Below are positions 43,701 through 53,399 of a DNA stretch of 64,000 bases, one piece after another. The notes under the pieces are model-generated. The model made no database searches. It was not told the DNA's origin and saw only the letters and a list, made by a program, of their open reading frames with translations. The DNA is from Phyto melanocephala. Lineage: Eukaryota > Arthropoda > Insecta > Diptera > Rhinophoridae. Both the position numbers and the translations under genes were made by a program. Within the stretch, counting starts at the first letter, position 1. Each line of letters begins with the position of its first letter. The stretch spans positions 65,501,543 to 65,565,542 of the forward strand of contig OW799234.1 of NCBI GenBank assembly GCA_941918925.1. The letters run 5' to 3'.

Positions 43701-45351
43701 ATATTGAGCCACTCTTTTAAGTACCCCTTTATATTAACGTATGCATTTGCGGCAGTGCGAAAGTGCAGTTTTTTTATCTGCTAATAATTTGTATATTTAA
43801 AAATATGTTCACATATTTTTTCAGAATATTCAAAAATATCAAAAAATCTAAAGGAATAATCTGATTTCTTTTCATAAATAATTCAATAAGTTAGATAAAT
43901 TCACAAGGTGTCCTAAGTGTTGTCGTATTGTGATAATGTGATACATTTTAAAAATTGTAAAAAAGGTTTAAAAATTTTACAACAAACAATACAATACGTT
44001 TTATTTATTTAAACAATTTTTATCAATTATGACAACGCACTTAGGACTTCTTGTGAATACGTCAATTGTATAATTTTAAAATTTAAGTCCATATTCATCG
44101 AAAATTTTAAGTTTTAGTAAGAAATTGTAAAACAAAATCCATATACTTATTTATGCTTTAAAAAACTTTTGTAAATAAAAAAAACCATTATGAATATGGG
44201 GGTTAATATAAAGTACAACACAACTTAATAATAATTTAATTTGTTAAAAATATATTTTTTTGTTTCTCAAGGTAATAATAATTAAAGCCAACTTTTTTAC
44301 TGCACCCACTCAGATCACTGTACTTAATGCGTATTTTTCCCCTCTTGCATTTCGCCACACCTCATATTATAAACAATTATTTAATAAATTTATGAAAAAA
44401 CAAACAAAAACTCACTTGTTATTTGCGATTTTTAGCTCATTTATGCCGCTACCAAAAATGGCATCACTTTCGATAAAACCAATAATGGCGCCAGTTATAG
44501 AAACTTGCTGGCTAAAGAACTGTAATAAATAAAAAGAGAGAGAGAGAGAATTTTTTTTATAAATAAACTACATTGTTTTAACTACTGACCTTCTCTGTAA
44601 TGGCCCTGGATTTGATGGCATCAATGCGACACGAATCGAATGTCAATAATTTAATATCATAGACATCAAAGGCACCCGGATTAATATTGCCAATAGTGCA
44701 ATTAATGAATTTTATTTCCTGCATCGAAGCCTCAAATCTAAAGATATTGTCTATGTTGGAAGATTCAATATGTAGCTAAAAACAAATAATTTTTTCCATT
44801 ATTAGCGGAACGAATAACAAATTTTATATTAATTCTTTAACTTACCTTCGCCTGGGCTGACTTAAAAGCTTTTTCATTGATTCTCAAATCTTTGATGCCC
44901 ATAAACTGGCCACGTACGTTGGTTTTCTCAAAGGCATTTTCCAACAATAAAACATCGTTGCTATTTGTTACATTAAATTTATAACTGGCTACTATTTGTT
45001 AAGAATATGAAAATTTAAAAAAAAAAAAATTAATTTTATTTTCGCTTTTAAGTTTAATGGTGTGCTCTTACCTGTTGGACCTTTTCTCTGGAATGCTTTA
45101 CTTTTTATCACAATGGTAAACACATTTGTAAAACCTATTTCCGGATATGGTCCATTATTTTCACTAAACGCATTACTATTTATTTCCACCTGCTCCTTAT
45201 TACTAAAATTACCCTCCACTATAAATCGGTTGATAGTGTTGTTCTTTAGAAAACCATAATTCAGTTGAAAGCGGGTTGTTGCCGCCAGTTTTATAATAAT
45301 GACCCGGGCATTTTGTGGCACTTTATACGAATTATCAAAATCCGGTTTTAA
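37233..45351 (-). CDS. Gene B: single-pass receptor-like protein with beta-helix/LRR-like ectodomain and YxxP tail
   Basis: Six exons on the minus strand (45351-45072, 44991-44846, 44775-44590, 44519-44416, 40304-39133, 37726-37233) join through GT/AG introns into 794 codons including the stop. Numbered from 45351: residues 1-330 are short strand/turn repeats such as INSNAF and LRINEKAF; a cysteine cap (LPCRCDLKWVEKL and following Cys) lies at about 330-390; a membrane helix (LIMILSGTILLLILVIVMVI) at about 419-444; then a 350-residue cytoplasmic tail. The tail has a helical region (about 465-540) and YxxP motifs YAEP, YAEP, YASP, YTEP, YQSP, YATP and YTAP. YxxP is the preferred form bound by Crk-type SH2 domains once phosphorylated, so a signalling or docking role is inferred. 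No kinase or TIR domain is seen. The N-terminus is unsettled. I recognise no named family; gene A is a paralogue. Confidence 0.82.
37891..38560 (-). mobile_element. Hairpin-ended repeat, 3' part, in gene B last intron
   Basis: The terminus is decayed (CATGTAGGAGAGCTATATTT), followed by GGCTGTGCCGAATCTGATGA and the middle with TAGTTTAGCCTAGATTTCA and AAATCGATTTTCGTTTGTAA. The 5' hairpin is absent. Confidence 0.55.
39133..40304 (-). CDS. Gene B main exon: cap, membrane helix and proximal tail
   Basis: The acceptor TTTTGCGCAG supplies one base to complete Lys; 390 codons follow. The exon ends at GAG with donor GTAATTC. If the donor is not used, the frame runs on to a stop at 39026 with 35 other residues. 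It contains two N-glycosylation-type sites (NTTS, NATT), the CxC...C cap, the membrane segment and four YxxP motifs. Confidence 0.88.
41009..41068. repeat. Nested hairpins
   Basis: Outer stem AAGGGAGCC with GGCTCCCTT. Inside are two overlapping palindromes, AGAGATTTAATTCTCT and CTCTCATTTGAGAG. It lies in a gene B intron. No known RNA class was recognised. Confidence 0.5.
41829..42672 (+). mobile_element. Helitron-like element in gene B intron
   Basis: Same family as 1-2415, sense orientation on plus. The end GCGCGCCGGGCTTTTCTAG at 42672 is followed by T. Its 5' end is truncated or altered (CGCTTCACTGTGTGTG instead of TCTATATA). About six monomers. Confidence 0.7.
43899..44058. mobile_element. 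Small MITE with ATTCACAAG ends
   Basis: 160 bp; left ATTCACAAGGTGTCCTAAGT, right in reverse complement ATTCACAAGAAGTCCTAAGT. Relative of 34149-34721. Confidence 0.7.
44416..44519 (-). CDS. Gene B exon, counterpart of gene A exon 4
   Basis: 34 codons plus two bases, FFSQQVSITG to LKIANN, ending at GTGAGTTT. A 4.1-kb intron follows. Confidence 0.82.
44590..44775 (-). CDS. Gene B exon, counterpart of gene A exon 3
   Basis: 62 codons, phase 0 at both ends, LHIESSNIDNI to ITEK. Bordered by 70-bp introns with TTTTTAG and GTCAGTAG signals. Confidence 0.85.
44846..44991 (-). CDS. Gene B exon with tandem acceptor
   Basis: Two acceptors, TAG and TAG, are adjacent. Using the first gives Val-Ala-Ser and using the second (start 44988) gives Ala-Ser; both keep the frame. 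It ends SAQAK at GTAAGTT in phase 0. The intron before it is 80 bp. Confidence 0.82.
45072..45351 (-). CDS. Gene B exon (first one found)
   Basis: 93 codons plus one base, LKPDFDNSYKV to FQRKGPT, ending at GTAAGAGC. The upstream border is a TTTTCTTTCAG acceptor in phase 0, like the exon 1/2 junction of gene A. Alternatively translation starts at ATG 45399, adding 16 residues that look like a signal peptide. Confidence 0.8.
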
Positions 45352-45525
45352 CTGAAAGAAAATTAAAGGGAAAAGTAAAACATTAGTTATTTGTAGCATT
45401 TTAAATGTATTTTGGTTTTTTGTCCAGACAAAATTTTATTCCTTTGTAAATTGACGGGCCTTTCATTTGAGAAAGTGAAATAATTTTGTTCGGATAAATC
45501 TCAATTTGAATTGATTTGATTTTAG

Positions 45526-45533
45526 TTTTTGCC
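45526..45533. repeat. 8-bp target-site duplication of the outer MITE, left
   Basis: TTTTTGCC, repeated exactly at 46337-46344. Confidence 0.75.
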
Positions 45534-45690
45534 CAAAGGCATAAGTACATATTTATTTATCAGGTAATTGCTTGGTTTGAAATAAATGAGAGAAGAGAGA
45601 AAATTGTTTTTTTTTATATTGAGTTTGACAGCTGACGTTTAAAATACGTGATAAACAAAAAAATTCAACTGACGAATCAAGACTACTGAT

Positions 45691-45932
45691 CATGGTACAA
45701 TTATCAGGTAGCCTCACTAAAACAGCTGATTTTTTTTTCTCTACCTTAAGGTATAACTAAAATTTAAAATTTTGCTTATGTATGTGTATATATTGTGTAC
45801 GTATATATTCTACCACCAAAAAAACACGCACACACATTTGCTTTTTGACATTTAAGTCGTCGTTTTCCAACAACAAAATACATGTAGAATTTTGTTGTTG
45901 CAGAACTGAGGCTACCTGATGATTGTACCATG
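45691..45932. mobile_element. Inner MITE 1 (CATGGTACAAT ends)
   Basis: 242 bp with ends CATGGTACAATTATCAGGTA and, in reverse complement, CATGGTACAATCATCAGGTA. Flanked on both sides by CTACTGAT (45683-45690 and 45933-45940). Confidence 0.8.
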
Positions 45933-45940
45933 CTACTGAT

Positions 45941-46312
45941 CAAGGCATATCCATAAGGTATATGCAACGTCGAATTGATACAACAAAGCAACTTTACAGG
46001 GGATGTTTTATGTCAAGGCCAATTCGTATATCAGGGATGGAAAAGTTGTTTTTACATATTAAATATAATGAAATTTTATTAAAAAAAGGATATAAATTTT
46101 TTAAACACATTATTAATGCCGCAAAAGCAACAAATATACATAAATTTACCACATTTATTATCAAAAAAGTACAGTACAATTAACTTGTTTAACACCGAAA
46201 CCAAAATCACATCCCTGCAATAACAAATGAAATCAAGGCGATTTCAACCAATTTTGACAAAAAGTTTCGCCATCAGCTGGGCTGATAATTTCACCTGTAT
46301 GAATTCGCCTTG
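45941..46312. mobile_element. Inner MITE 2 (CAAGGC ends)
   Basis: 372 bp beginning CAAGGCATATCCATAAGG and ending ATGAATTCGCCTTG. Flanked by CTACTGAT (45933-45940 and 46313-46320), the same 8 bp that flank inner MITE 1. A close copy is at 46958-47333. Confidence 0.8.
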
Positions 46313-46336
46313 CTACTGATGAATGAATATGCCTCG

Positions 46337-46344
46337 TTTTTGCC
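46337..46344. repeat. 8-bp target-site duplication of the outer MITE, right
   Basis: TTTTTGCC, right copy of 45526-45533. Confidence 0.75.
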
Positions 46345-46949
46345 CATACAAAATTGAAATGAGTTGCCATATTATGTTATGTCTGCATAGTAAAATTGTT
46401 AAATCGTTATTTTGTGAAAAAACTTTTTTCCGAGACAACCAGGATACACTTAATCAGGTAGTTTCATTTGATCAGCTGATCATCAGATATTTTTTTTTTT
46501 CAAATTTCAAACATTTTCTTTTTTCTCTCATAATTTCAAGCTTCATATTACAAAAAAAAAATATATAATTTCCATCTTTGCACAAAAAAATACAATCAAG
46601 GCGAATTTAAAAAGTTTAACATTATGCTTTTCAATCAACTGTTGGGACAAGACCACCCGGAATAATAATCGTGTAAAAAACTTATGAATATCCACAAAAT
46701 GATAAAAAAACGTACATAAATAAAATAATGTTAAAAAAATATATACATAAATGTGCAAAAAAAAAACTTCCCATGAGCTAGCCTTAACTTGTAAATAGGC
46801 CTTAGATAAGATGAACTAAAAATATTTGATTTTGAAAGGTACCAACACTAGGGACACGCATAATAAAGTATTTAAAAACAAAATAATAATTATTGCTTTA
46901 AGTGTCAAAATTAAATTTGCATTTCCGATAGCTACCGAAAATAAACAAA
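46345..46949. other. Non-coding DNA with MITE remnants
   Basis: Half-copies of the CAAGGC families: AATCAGGTAGTTTC with TGATCAGCTGATCA near 46455-46485, and AATCAAGGCGAATTTAAA near 46595. No gene is supportable. Confidence 0.4.
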
Positions 46950-46957
46950 CTCAAGGC

Positions 46958-47333
46958 CAAGGCATATCCATAAGGTATATGCAACGGCGAAATGATACAA
47001 CAAAGCAACTTTTCATGGGATGTTTTATGTCAAGACCAATTCGTATATCAGGGATGGAAAAGTTGTTTCTACATATTAAATATAATAAAATTTGATTAAA
47101 AACAGAATATAAATTTTTTAAACACATTATTAATGACGCAAAAGCAAAAAATATACATAAATTAAGCATTTATTGTCAAAAAGGTACACTCAAGTTAATT
47201 GTCTAATACCGAAACCAAAATCACATATCCTATCCCTGCATTAATAAATGAAATCAAAGCGAATTCAACCAATTTTGACAAAATGTTTCACAATCAGCTG
47301 GGCTGATAATTTCACCTGTATGAATTCGCCTTG
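46958..47333. mobile_element. MITE (CAAGGC ends), second copy
   Basis: 376 bp, similar to 45941-46312 over its length. An 8-bp duplication CTCAAGGC flanks it exactly at 46950-46957 and 47334-47341. Confidence 0.82.
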
Positions 47334-47376
47334 CTCAAGGCGAATTAAATAGAAAAAAAAAAACAAACAAAAATTT

Positions 47377-48134
47377 TGGTTTATTTAAAAGATAATCTTT
47401 TGGCATTATAATTTAAATATTATTTCTGGCATATAAACGGACACGGCTGGCTCAGATGCAGGTCCAATTTTCGATAAACTTTTTCAACCTTTGCGAACGT
47501 ACATACATCATATATCGGCAATAAAGCGGCAAATGTTGTTCTCCAAGTGGTTTATCGGCGTAGACTAGCTATTCCACAGATCCCTACAGAAAATAGTCTA
47601 TAGGCATTAAATCGCACGATCTTGAAGGCTAACTCACGGGTGCGAAACTTGAAACTAAGCGGTTTCCAAACATTTCCTTCGATAAATCAATTGTAGCACG
47701 AGCTGTGTGACATGTTGTGGTGTCTTGTTAAAACCACAGCTCCTGCACATAATGATTGTGCAACTGATGAATGAAAAAGTTAATAATCATGGCTCTATAG
47801 CGGCCACCATTAACTGTAACGTTCCTACCAGCATCGTTTTTAAAAAAGTACGGACCAATGATTCCACCAGCTCACAAAACATATCAAACTATCAGTCTGT
47901 CTCCACTTACACTTGACGATTATCATCACTCCAAATACGGCAGTTTTGTTTATTGACGTATCCATTCAAACAAAAGTGATGTGGACGATTATGTTGACCG
48001 TAAAATGGACGTAGTGCGCTAAAGGTATTCTGAATAGAACCATGATTTTCATCATGTTTATGTGTCAGTTTGTTCATGTTAAAATGCCAAACCAAACTAA
48101 CCATTAATCGCTTGACAGCTGGCAAAATGGCTGC
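47377..48134 (-). pseudogene. DD41D-type Tc1/mariner transposase, decayed
   Basis: Minus-strand reading in pieces: CLNGYVNKQNCRIWSDDNRQ, then VNGGRYRAMIINFFIHQL, the second catalytic region now QDTTTCHTARATIDL, and SRSCDLMPIDYFL with the third Asp region, down to the C-terminus near 47400. Frameshifts and stops throughout. Same family as the intact gene at 55253-56338, an old copy. Confidence 0.75.
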
Positions 48135-48164
48135 CTGTTAAAAAAGTGTTGCCAACTTAAAGTT

Positions 48165-48811
48165 AGATAGAGAAGTTGACCTAGCTCTGGTCGTTCGTCC
48201 GTGTGAGTGTTGAAATTTACTTTTTGTAGTAATTTGTTAAAAAAACCCTTTTTGGAAATATTGCTATTGAAAATCAGTTATTTTGAACAATTAGCGGCTG
48301 AGATATGAGCAAAACACCACATATGACTCTGTTTTACTGAGCAAAGTCAATTTTTTTCCAGATAACTTCTTTATCCGTTTGTTGAACGTCGCTATAGGAT
48401 ATATGAGAACATTAATGAAAAATATTGTTTCTATAAATTTGTCGTTTATTCATTAAACGTCATGACTTTCCATGAATCAACAGCAGCAACAATTAAGCAA
48501 GTCGATGGCTTAATAAAAAAAGGCGTTTCTCGATTTTCCCTTACTTTACAAGAGAAGGAAAAAATTGAATAAAACCTAAAAGCATAAAATGAGTTCGGGC
48601 TTTTTTATGTAACGATAAATCTATTATTTTCAACCATGGCCAGAGGTGATGTGTTTGTTAGTGGCCTACCAGAAAACGTTAAAAACGAGATTTCGTATTG
48701 TAAATTTAGGAAAATCTGTATCACAAACCACTTAGATATGTTTGCAAATCTACTTTTTTCTTGTGAAGGGTATATATGATTCGGCACAACCGAATAAAGC
48801 GCTCTTACTTG
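48165..48811 (+). mobile_element. Hairpin-ended repeat, 5'-truncated
   Basis: Contains CGTCCGTGTGAGTGTTGAAA and GAGATATGAGCAAAACACCA phrases and ends GATTCGGCACAACCGAATA then GCGCTCTTACTTG at 48811. The 5' hairpin is gone. Confidence 0.6.
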
Positions 48812-48935
48812 TTTAATTTTATTTTAATAACATTTGTTATATTAGATATACATATTCTTTTTTAAATGTGGTCTAAAATTAAGCCCTAAAAATATTTAAT
48901 TTTTGTAGAGAAGCTGATTATATTTATTTACTAAC

Positions 48936-49440
48936 TAATACCCGGTGTGCTTCGCCACCCAAAATTTTAGTATTTAATTCATATGGCAGGTGCCACGCCC
49001 ACTATTGTTAATGCACCCATTTCTTGCCTAAATGTTCATTTGGGTGTCAAAGTTGCTCTTGCAAAATTTTGCTACTCTAATCGATATCGTTTTCCAAATA
49101 TACGAATTTTAGTATTTAATTCATGTGGCCACGCCTACTATTGCAAGTACGCCCATTTTTTACCCAAATGTTCGCGTGGATGTTAAAGTTTACCGTACTT
49201 AATTTGAAGACTCTAGCTGCATTAACTTTCGTGATATATAATATTTAATACTTATTCTTTTATAGGGCATGTCAACCCGCCCACTTACAATTACAAACCA
49301 AAGTATAGCCTATAGTTCCTTCCAGACATACAGACAGATTCTGTGAAAATTTCAAGGAAATCGGTCCAGCTGTTTAACCGTCTATAAAGCACAAACAAAC
49401 ATATAAACATACAAACACACATTGATTTTTATATATTTAT
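48936..49440 (+). repeat. Dispersed insect-type repeat
   Basis: Starts near TAATACCCGGTGTGCTTCGC and ends near AAATCGGTCCAGCTGTTTAA with ACAAACAAACATATAAAC and TTTTATATAT. This layout (start with a CCCG/CGCTTCGC phrase, end with ATCGGTCCAGC and CAAAC repeats) is widespread in insect genomes. A ~130-bp internal near-repeat is seen (TTTTAGTATTTAATTCATRTGG twice). Class not assigned. Confidence 0.45.
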
Positions 49441-51044
49441 TTAAAATTTTGTATGTTTTTTAATACGCAAATTTATTACAGTCGATTAGTTTTGAATAAA
49501 TATTAGAATTGAAAAAAAATACAACTATGTATCTATTAACACTGAATACAAGCGTTTGCCGTATACATTTCAATTTTGTTTATTCATGATCATTTACCTC
49601 TGACTCTTGCAGTGAAATTTTGTATAGAAAATTCTATTTTTAAATTTTACAAAACTAAAAACACATGATTTCAATAAATAAAAAAAAACTTTAATAAAAA
49701 TACAATAAAAATTGAAAATAAGTTTCTTTAAAAGCATTAGGAAAAGAAACTTTTGAATTCGAACAAATATAATCATCATTTTGAAATCAAATTGAATCAT
49801 TTAAACTGTCAAATTTGATGCATGAAGTCACTTTAAGTATTTACAACCGCATGAAAAACTAAAAACTAAAAAAAAAAAAAAAAAAAAAAGAAATGTACTT
49901 CTTATTACAGATTTTGTTTTTATAATTTTATTTATATTTTAATAAAATTTTCAAACGAACCGGAAATACACGAATACACGCACACATTCATTGAAATGAA
50001 TCTAATAAGAATTAGAAGAATTTTATTTTGGTTATTTGTGCTCTTATGATTTGATTTTTTTTTTTCATTTTCGATCTTGTTGTTTTTGTTGTTTCGTTAC
50101 TAGATAAATAATATAGAGCAGTTTCTGTGTAATTTTTTTTGGTTAAAAATGCACGTACCACGCATAAGACACTCTAATAATTAAGTATAAATTATGGTTC
50201 CACTTTCAACGTTTGAATGAATGAGTGAATTCTAAGTGTATGCCCCTGTCTGCCCGCCTGTATTTCTTTATGTCTGTCTGTCTGTCTATGGTGCGGTAAT
50301 ATAATGACGATAAATTCTTTACATATTTTTTTCTATTTCTTCTTCATTTGCAACGCGTGCCATTTATGTTTGTTTTCTCTAGAGTGCCGGTGCTCTAATG
50401 TTTCTTTCTAATTTTAAAATTTTTCTTCAAAATTTCATTTTAGAACATTTCTAAGCTTTAATCTTGTTTGCTACCAAAAGTAAAAGATTATAAAAATTTA
50501 TTGCCTTCATGGTTGAAATTTAAATTTCGAATTGGTTTTTATTTCTTGAAATGGATTTTCGTTGTAAAAAAAAGAAATAAAGAAATTTTCAAATGATTTT
50601 TTTCTTGTTACCTACAAATATTGTTTTCTTTATTTAAGAAAAATAAAAGAATATCTTTTTAATTGTCATATTATTGCTTTTTTGTCGTTGTTGTTGCTGC
50701 TGCCGTTCGCCTTAAAAAGACAATTTTAATTTCCATAAAATTTAAATTAAATGAGTTTATAAATTGAAATTCATTTTGAGCGTTTTGCTATTTATTTTTA
50801 AAGTAGCGTGTGTTGGCTTGTACCAGTGGCTGGTCGTACAGTTCAATAATTGCAGTTTTTAAAATAATGTATTCTTTGTTGAGCAGTGGGTCAATTTTCA
50901 TTCTGTGAGACTGTGAAATGAAATGAAATGAAAAAAAGTTTTAATTTCACATTTTTACAGAAGAAGAGTTAAGCTCCAGGAAAAATATGTTGAAAACATT
51001 GGGGTAAGCCTGTTGTTTGATATTATTTTAAAAAGGTTTTTAAA
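49441..51044. other. Non-coding DNA
   Basis: No gene. Low-repeat, with GTTGTTGCTGCTGCC at 50690 and ATGAAATGAAATGAAATG near 50915. It could hold an upstream exon or promoter of gene B but none was identified. Confidence 0.4.
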
Positions 51045-51238
51045 CAAGGTGTATTTATTCATTAGGTAGTCTTGACTAATCAGCTGATTATTTTTTCTTT
51101 ACTTCAGGCTTCAGCTGTCCAAAGTCCATATGTAAAAAACAATTCTCAACTCTTAACTCATTGATCAAACTTCATATATAAAAAATATGAAAAAACTGCT
51201 CTCCGAACTGCGATTACCTCATGAATTAATATGCCTTG
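51045..51238. mobile_element. MITE of the CAAGGCATA family
   Basis: 194 bp; left CAAGGTGTATTTATTCATTA, right in reverse complement CAAGGCATATTAATTCATGA. Related to 36989-37201. The flanks TTTTTAAA and GTTTAAAG do not form a clean duplication. Confidence 0.65.
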
Positions 51239-52027
51239 GTTTAAAGCTTATAAGGGTTCCATTGTATGTAAACAAAACAAATAAATAAAAATTAGAGACT
51301 AATTAAAGTTGGGTCCAAATAATTGAAAATGTAATGGTTGCGAATAATAATTATAAGTTTAGTTAAACTATCATATAATTATCATATTATGATCCTATAT
51401 GATCGTTAAATAATTCACTACATTCATAATATAATTCTATGTTATAGTAATTTAATTCCCTCCTATATAAAAAAAATAGTTTCTAAGAGAGAAATGTTAA
51501 AGTTTCACTTACAAACTAGCTTACGGTAGGAATGAAACTTGTATGGTGAGATCCCGCTTTAAAGCATTACTTTATTTTAGCATAAAATGCACGTCTTCCA
51601 AAGCCTATTGTAGTATGTAAATTACAAAAATACGTATAGTGTGTGTTTAATTACCTTATTTACAAACCTTCTTCGCAGTAAATGAAGTATGGGTGCACTT
51701 GTAGTTGACTAATTTTTTATTAAATTATTCTATTCCACTACTGCATCAAAGTAAAGCCTTTTTCAAAGCACATATAAATGGCTTTCATTTTTAAATTTAA
51801 TATTAGTTCTTCGAAAAACTCGATTTTGTTTTACTTGAATGTAATCAGAATATTTAGGGATACGATCGCTTTAAATTATAATATGATCTCAAAAAATTCC
51901 AAAATAATCTACCATAATAACAATATGGTTCAAATAACTATTATATAATCCCATGTCATCATAAAATATTCGCATATTATCGTTATCATTATGAACTAAA
52001 TATGACTCTAAATGGACTATAAAATCT
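51239..52027. other. AT-rich non-coding DNA
   Basis: No gene or recognised repeat. Short ATATGATC/ATCATATTAT alternations at about 51370-51420 and 51880-51980 are weakly palindromic. Confidence 0.35.
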
Positions 52028-52320
52028 TAAAAGGTATCGAAGGGTATAATAGCTTTGCCATTCCGTTTATAATTACTACAGTATTCATCTCCGCATCCAT
52101 AAGGTATATATTTTCTGAAAGCTGGTGACTAGGGAAGTCAATTGAGCAATATCCATCTGACCGTGTGGTCGTTGAAAGTAACTTTTGGAAGCTTCTCATG
52201 TTTTAGAGATCTGTATATGGTATTAATCTTTTGGAAATATCCGGGAATGATTCGCTTTTTTAATAACTTTCTGAAATGTAAGCAAGTAAACACGACGATT
52301 TCTGTTTTTTCATATTTTTA
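52028..52320 (+). mobile_element. Hairpin-ended repeat, 5' part
   Basis: Diverged copy with GGGTATAATAGCTTTGCCAT and GGTATATATTTTCTGAAAGC phrases, ending at CATATTTTTACC, directly before the complete copy at 52340. Confidence 0.55.
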
Positions 52321-52339
52321 CCATAAAAATTAATATTTT

Positions 52340-53346
52340 TACACCCTTCACCTGTGATGCACAAGGGTATATATAGCTTTGTCATTCCGTTTATAATTTC
52401 TACAATTTTCATTTCCGACCCCATAAAGTATATATTTTCTGAAAGCTTATGAATAGGGGAGTCGATTAAGCTCTGTCAGTCTGTCCGTGTGTTGGTTGAA
52501 ATCAACTTTTAAAGCAACCATATGTTCATCAGATCTGTGTATGGTATCAATCTTTTGGAAATATCCGGGAATAAATCGCTATTGTAATTCAGCACAATCG
52601 CTCCATAACTTTCTGAGATTTGAGAAAAAAAAACACGACTGGCTCTGTTTTTTCCCATATTTTTACCACCAAAATTAAAATTTTTCAGCCATAGAATAAT
52701 TTATAGGTACCTTTGCTACTATTTGTAGATATAATATGACTCTAGAGATATTCGTGAAAACTCTAATCGGGCTCTAATCGGTAAAGTTATAGGCAACATT
52801 TTTTTTTTTAAATATATTTCAAAAATTTACCAACGAAAATCAATTTTTTTCAGCTTTTAGCCAACCGAGAGAGTCAATATTGGTATCATCTAAAAGAACT
52901 TAACCAGCGCAATGTAAGCACTATAAAAAATTAAAATTTATGTTGGCCGCCACAACAAAATGGCGGACAATTAATTTGTATATGGGTCAAATCTGGTTTT
53001 TTTAAATGTAACTTCTTGAACACCCTCAATATTGGTATAAAATAAAAGGGCTTGACCAGTAGAATACAGTAAATTATTAGCAAAATCCAAGATGGCGTCT
53101 AAAACAATATGGCGGATCAAACTTTTTGACCCCATCATTATGGGTATCGAATTAAAGGGCTTGACAAGAAGAACACAGTTAACTACGTTAAAACTCAAAA
53201 TCAAGAATGACGTCGTAAATAATAAGGATAAATGGCGTATAACAGAAATATACGTTAAGCTACGATGTGGGATTATACCTACGTATGTACATGATGGTAA
53301 AATGTATTATCAGATTCGGCACGGCCGAATATAGCACTCTTACTTG
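52340..53346 (+). mobile_element. Hairpin-ended repeat, complete copy
   Basis: About 1.0 kb. 5' TACACCCTTCACCTGTG with AAGGGTATATATAGC; common block to about 52680; a middle with ATGGCGGACAATTAATTTGT and GGGCTTGACCAGTAGAATAC phrases; 3' ATTCGGCACGGCCGAAT then ATAGCACTCTTACTTG at 53346. It has no terminal inverted repeat, no coding frame and no evident target duplication. Confidence 0.72.
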
Positions 53347-53399
53347 TTTAGCCCTAGGATGATTTATAAACACGTTTGTAATTACTTACGAATATGATA

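Larger units (their letters stand above)
40305..44415 (-). other. Large intron of gene B (4.1 kb)
   Basis: Holds a Helitron-like copy at 41829-42672, a small MITE at 43899-44058 and a nested hairpin at 41009-41068. The rest is AT-rich with no recognisable exon. Alternative first exons cannot be excluded. Confidence 0.55.
45534..46336. mobile_element. MITE carrying two further MITEs
   Basis: Outer element of the CAAGGCATA family: start CAAAGGCATAAGTAC, end ATGAATATGCCTCG, with 8-bp duplication TTTTTGCC at both sides. Removing the two inner insertions with one duplication copy each leaves about 173 bp, near the 194-213 bp of its relatives at 51045 and 36989. Confidence 0.75.
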
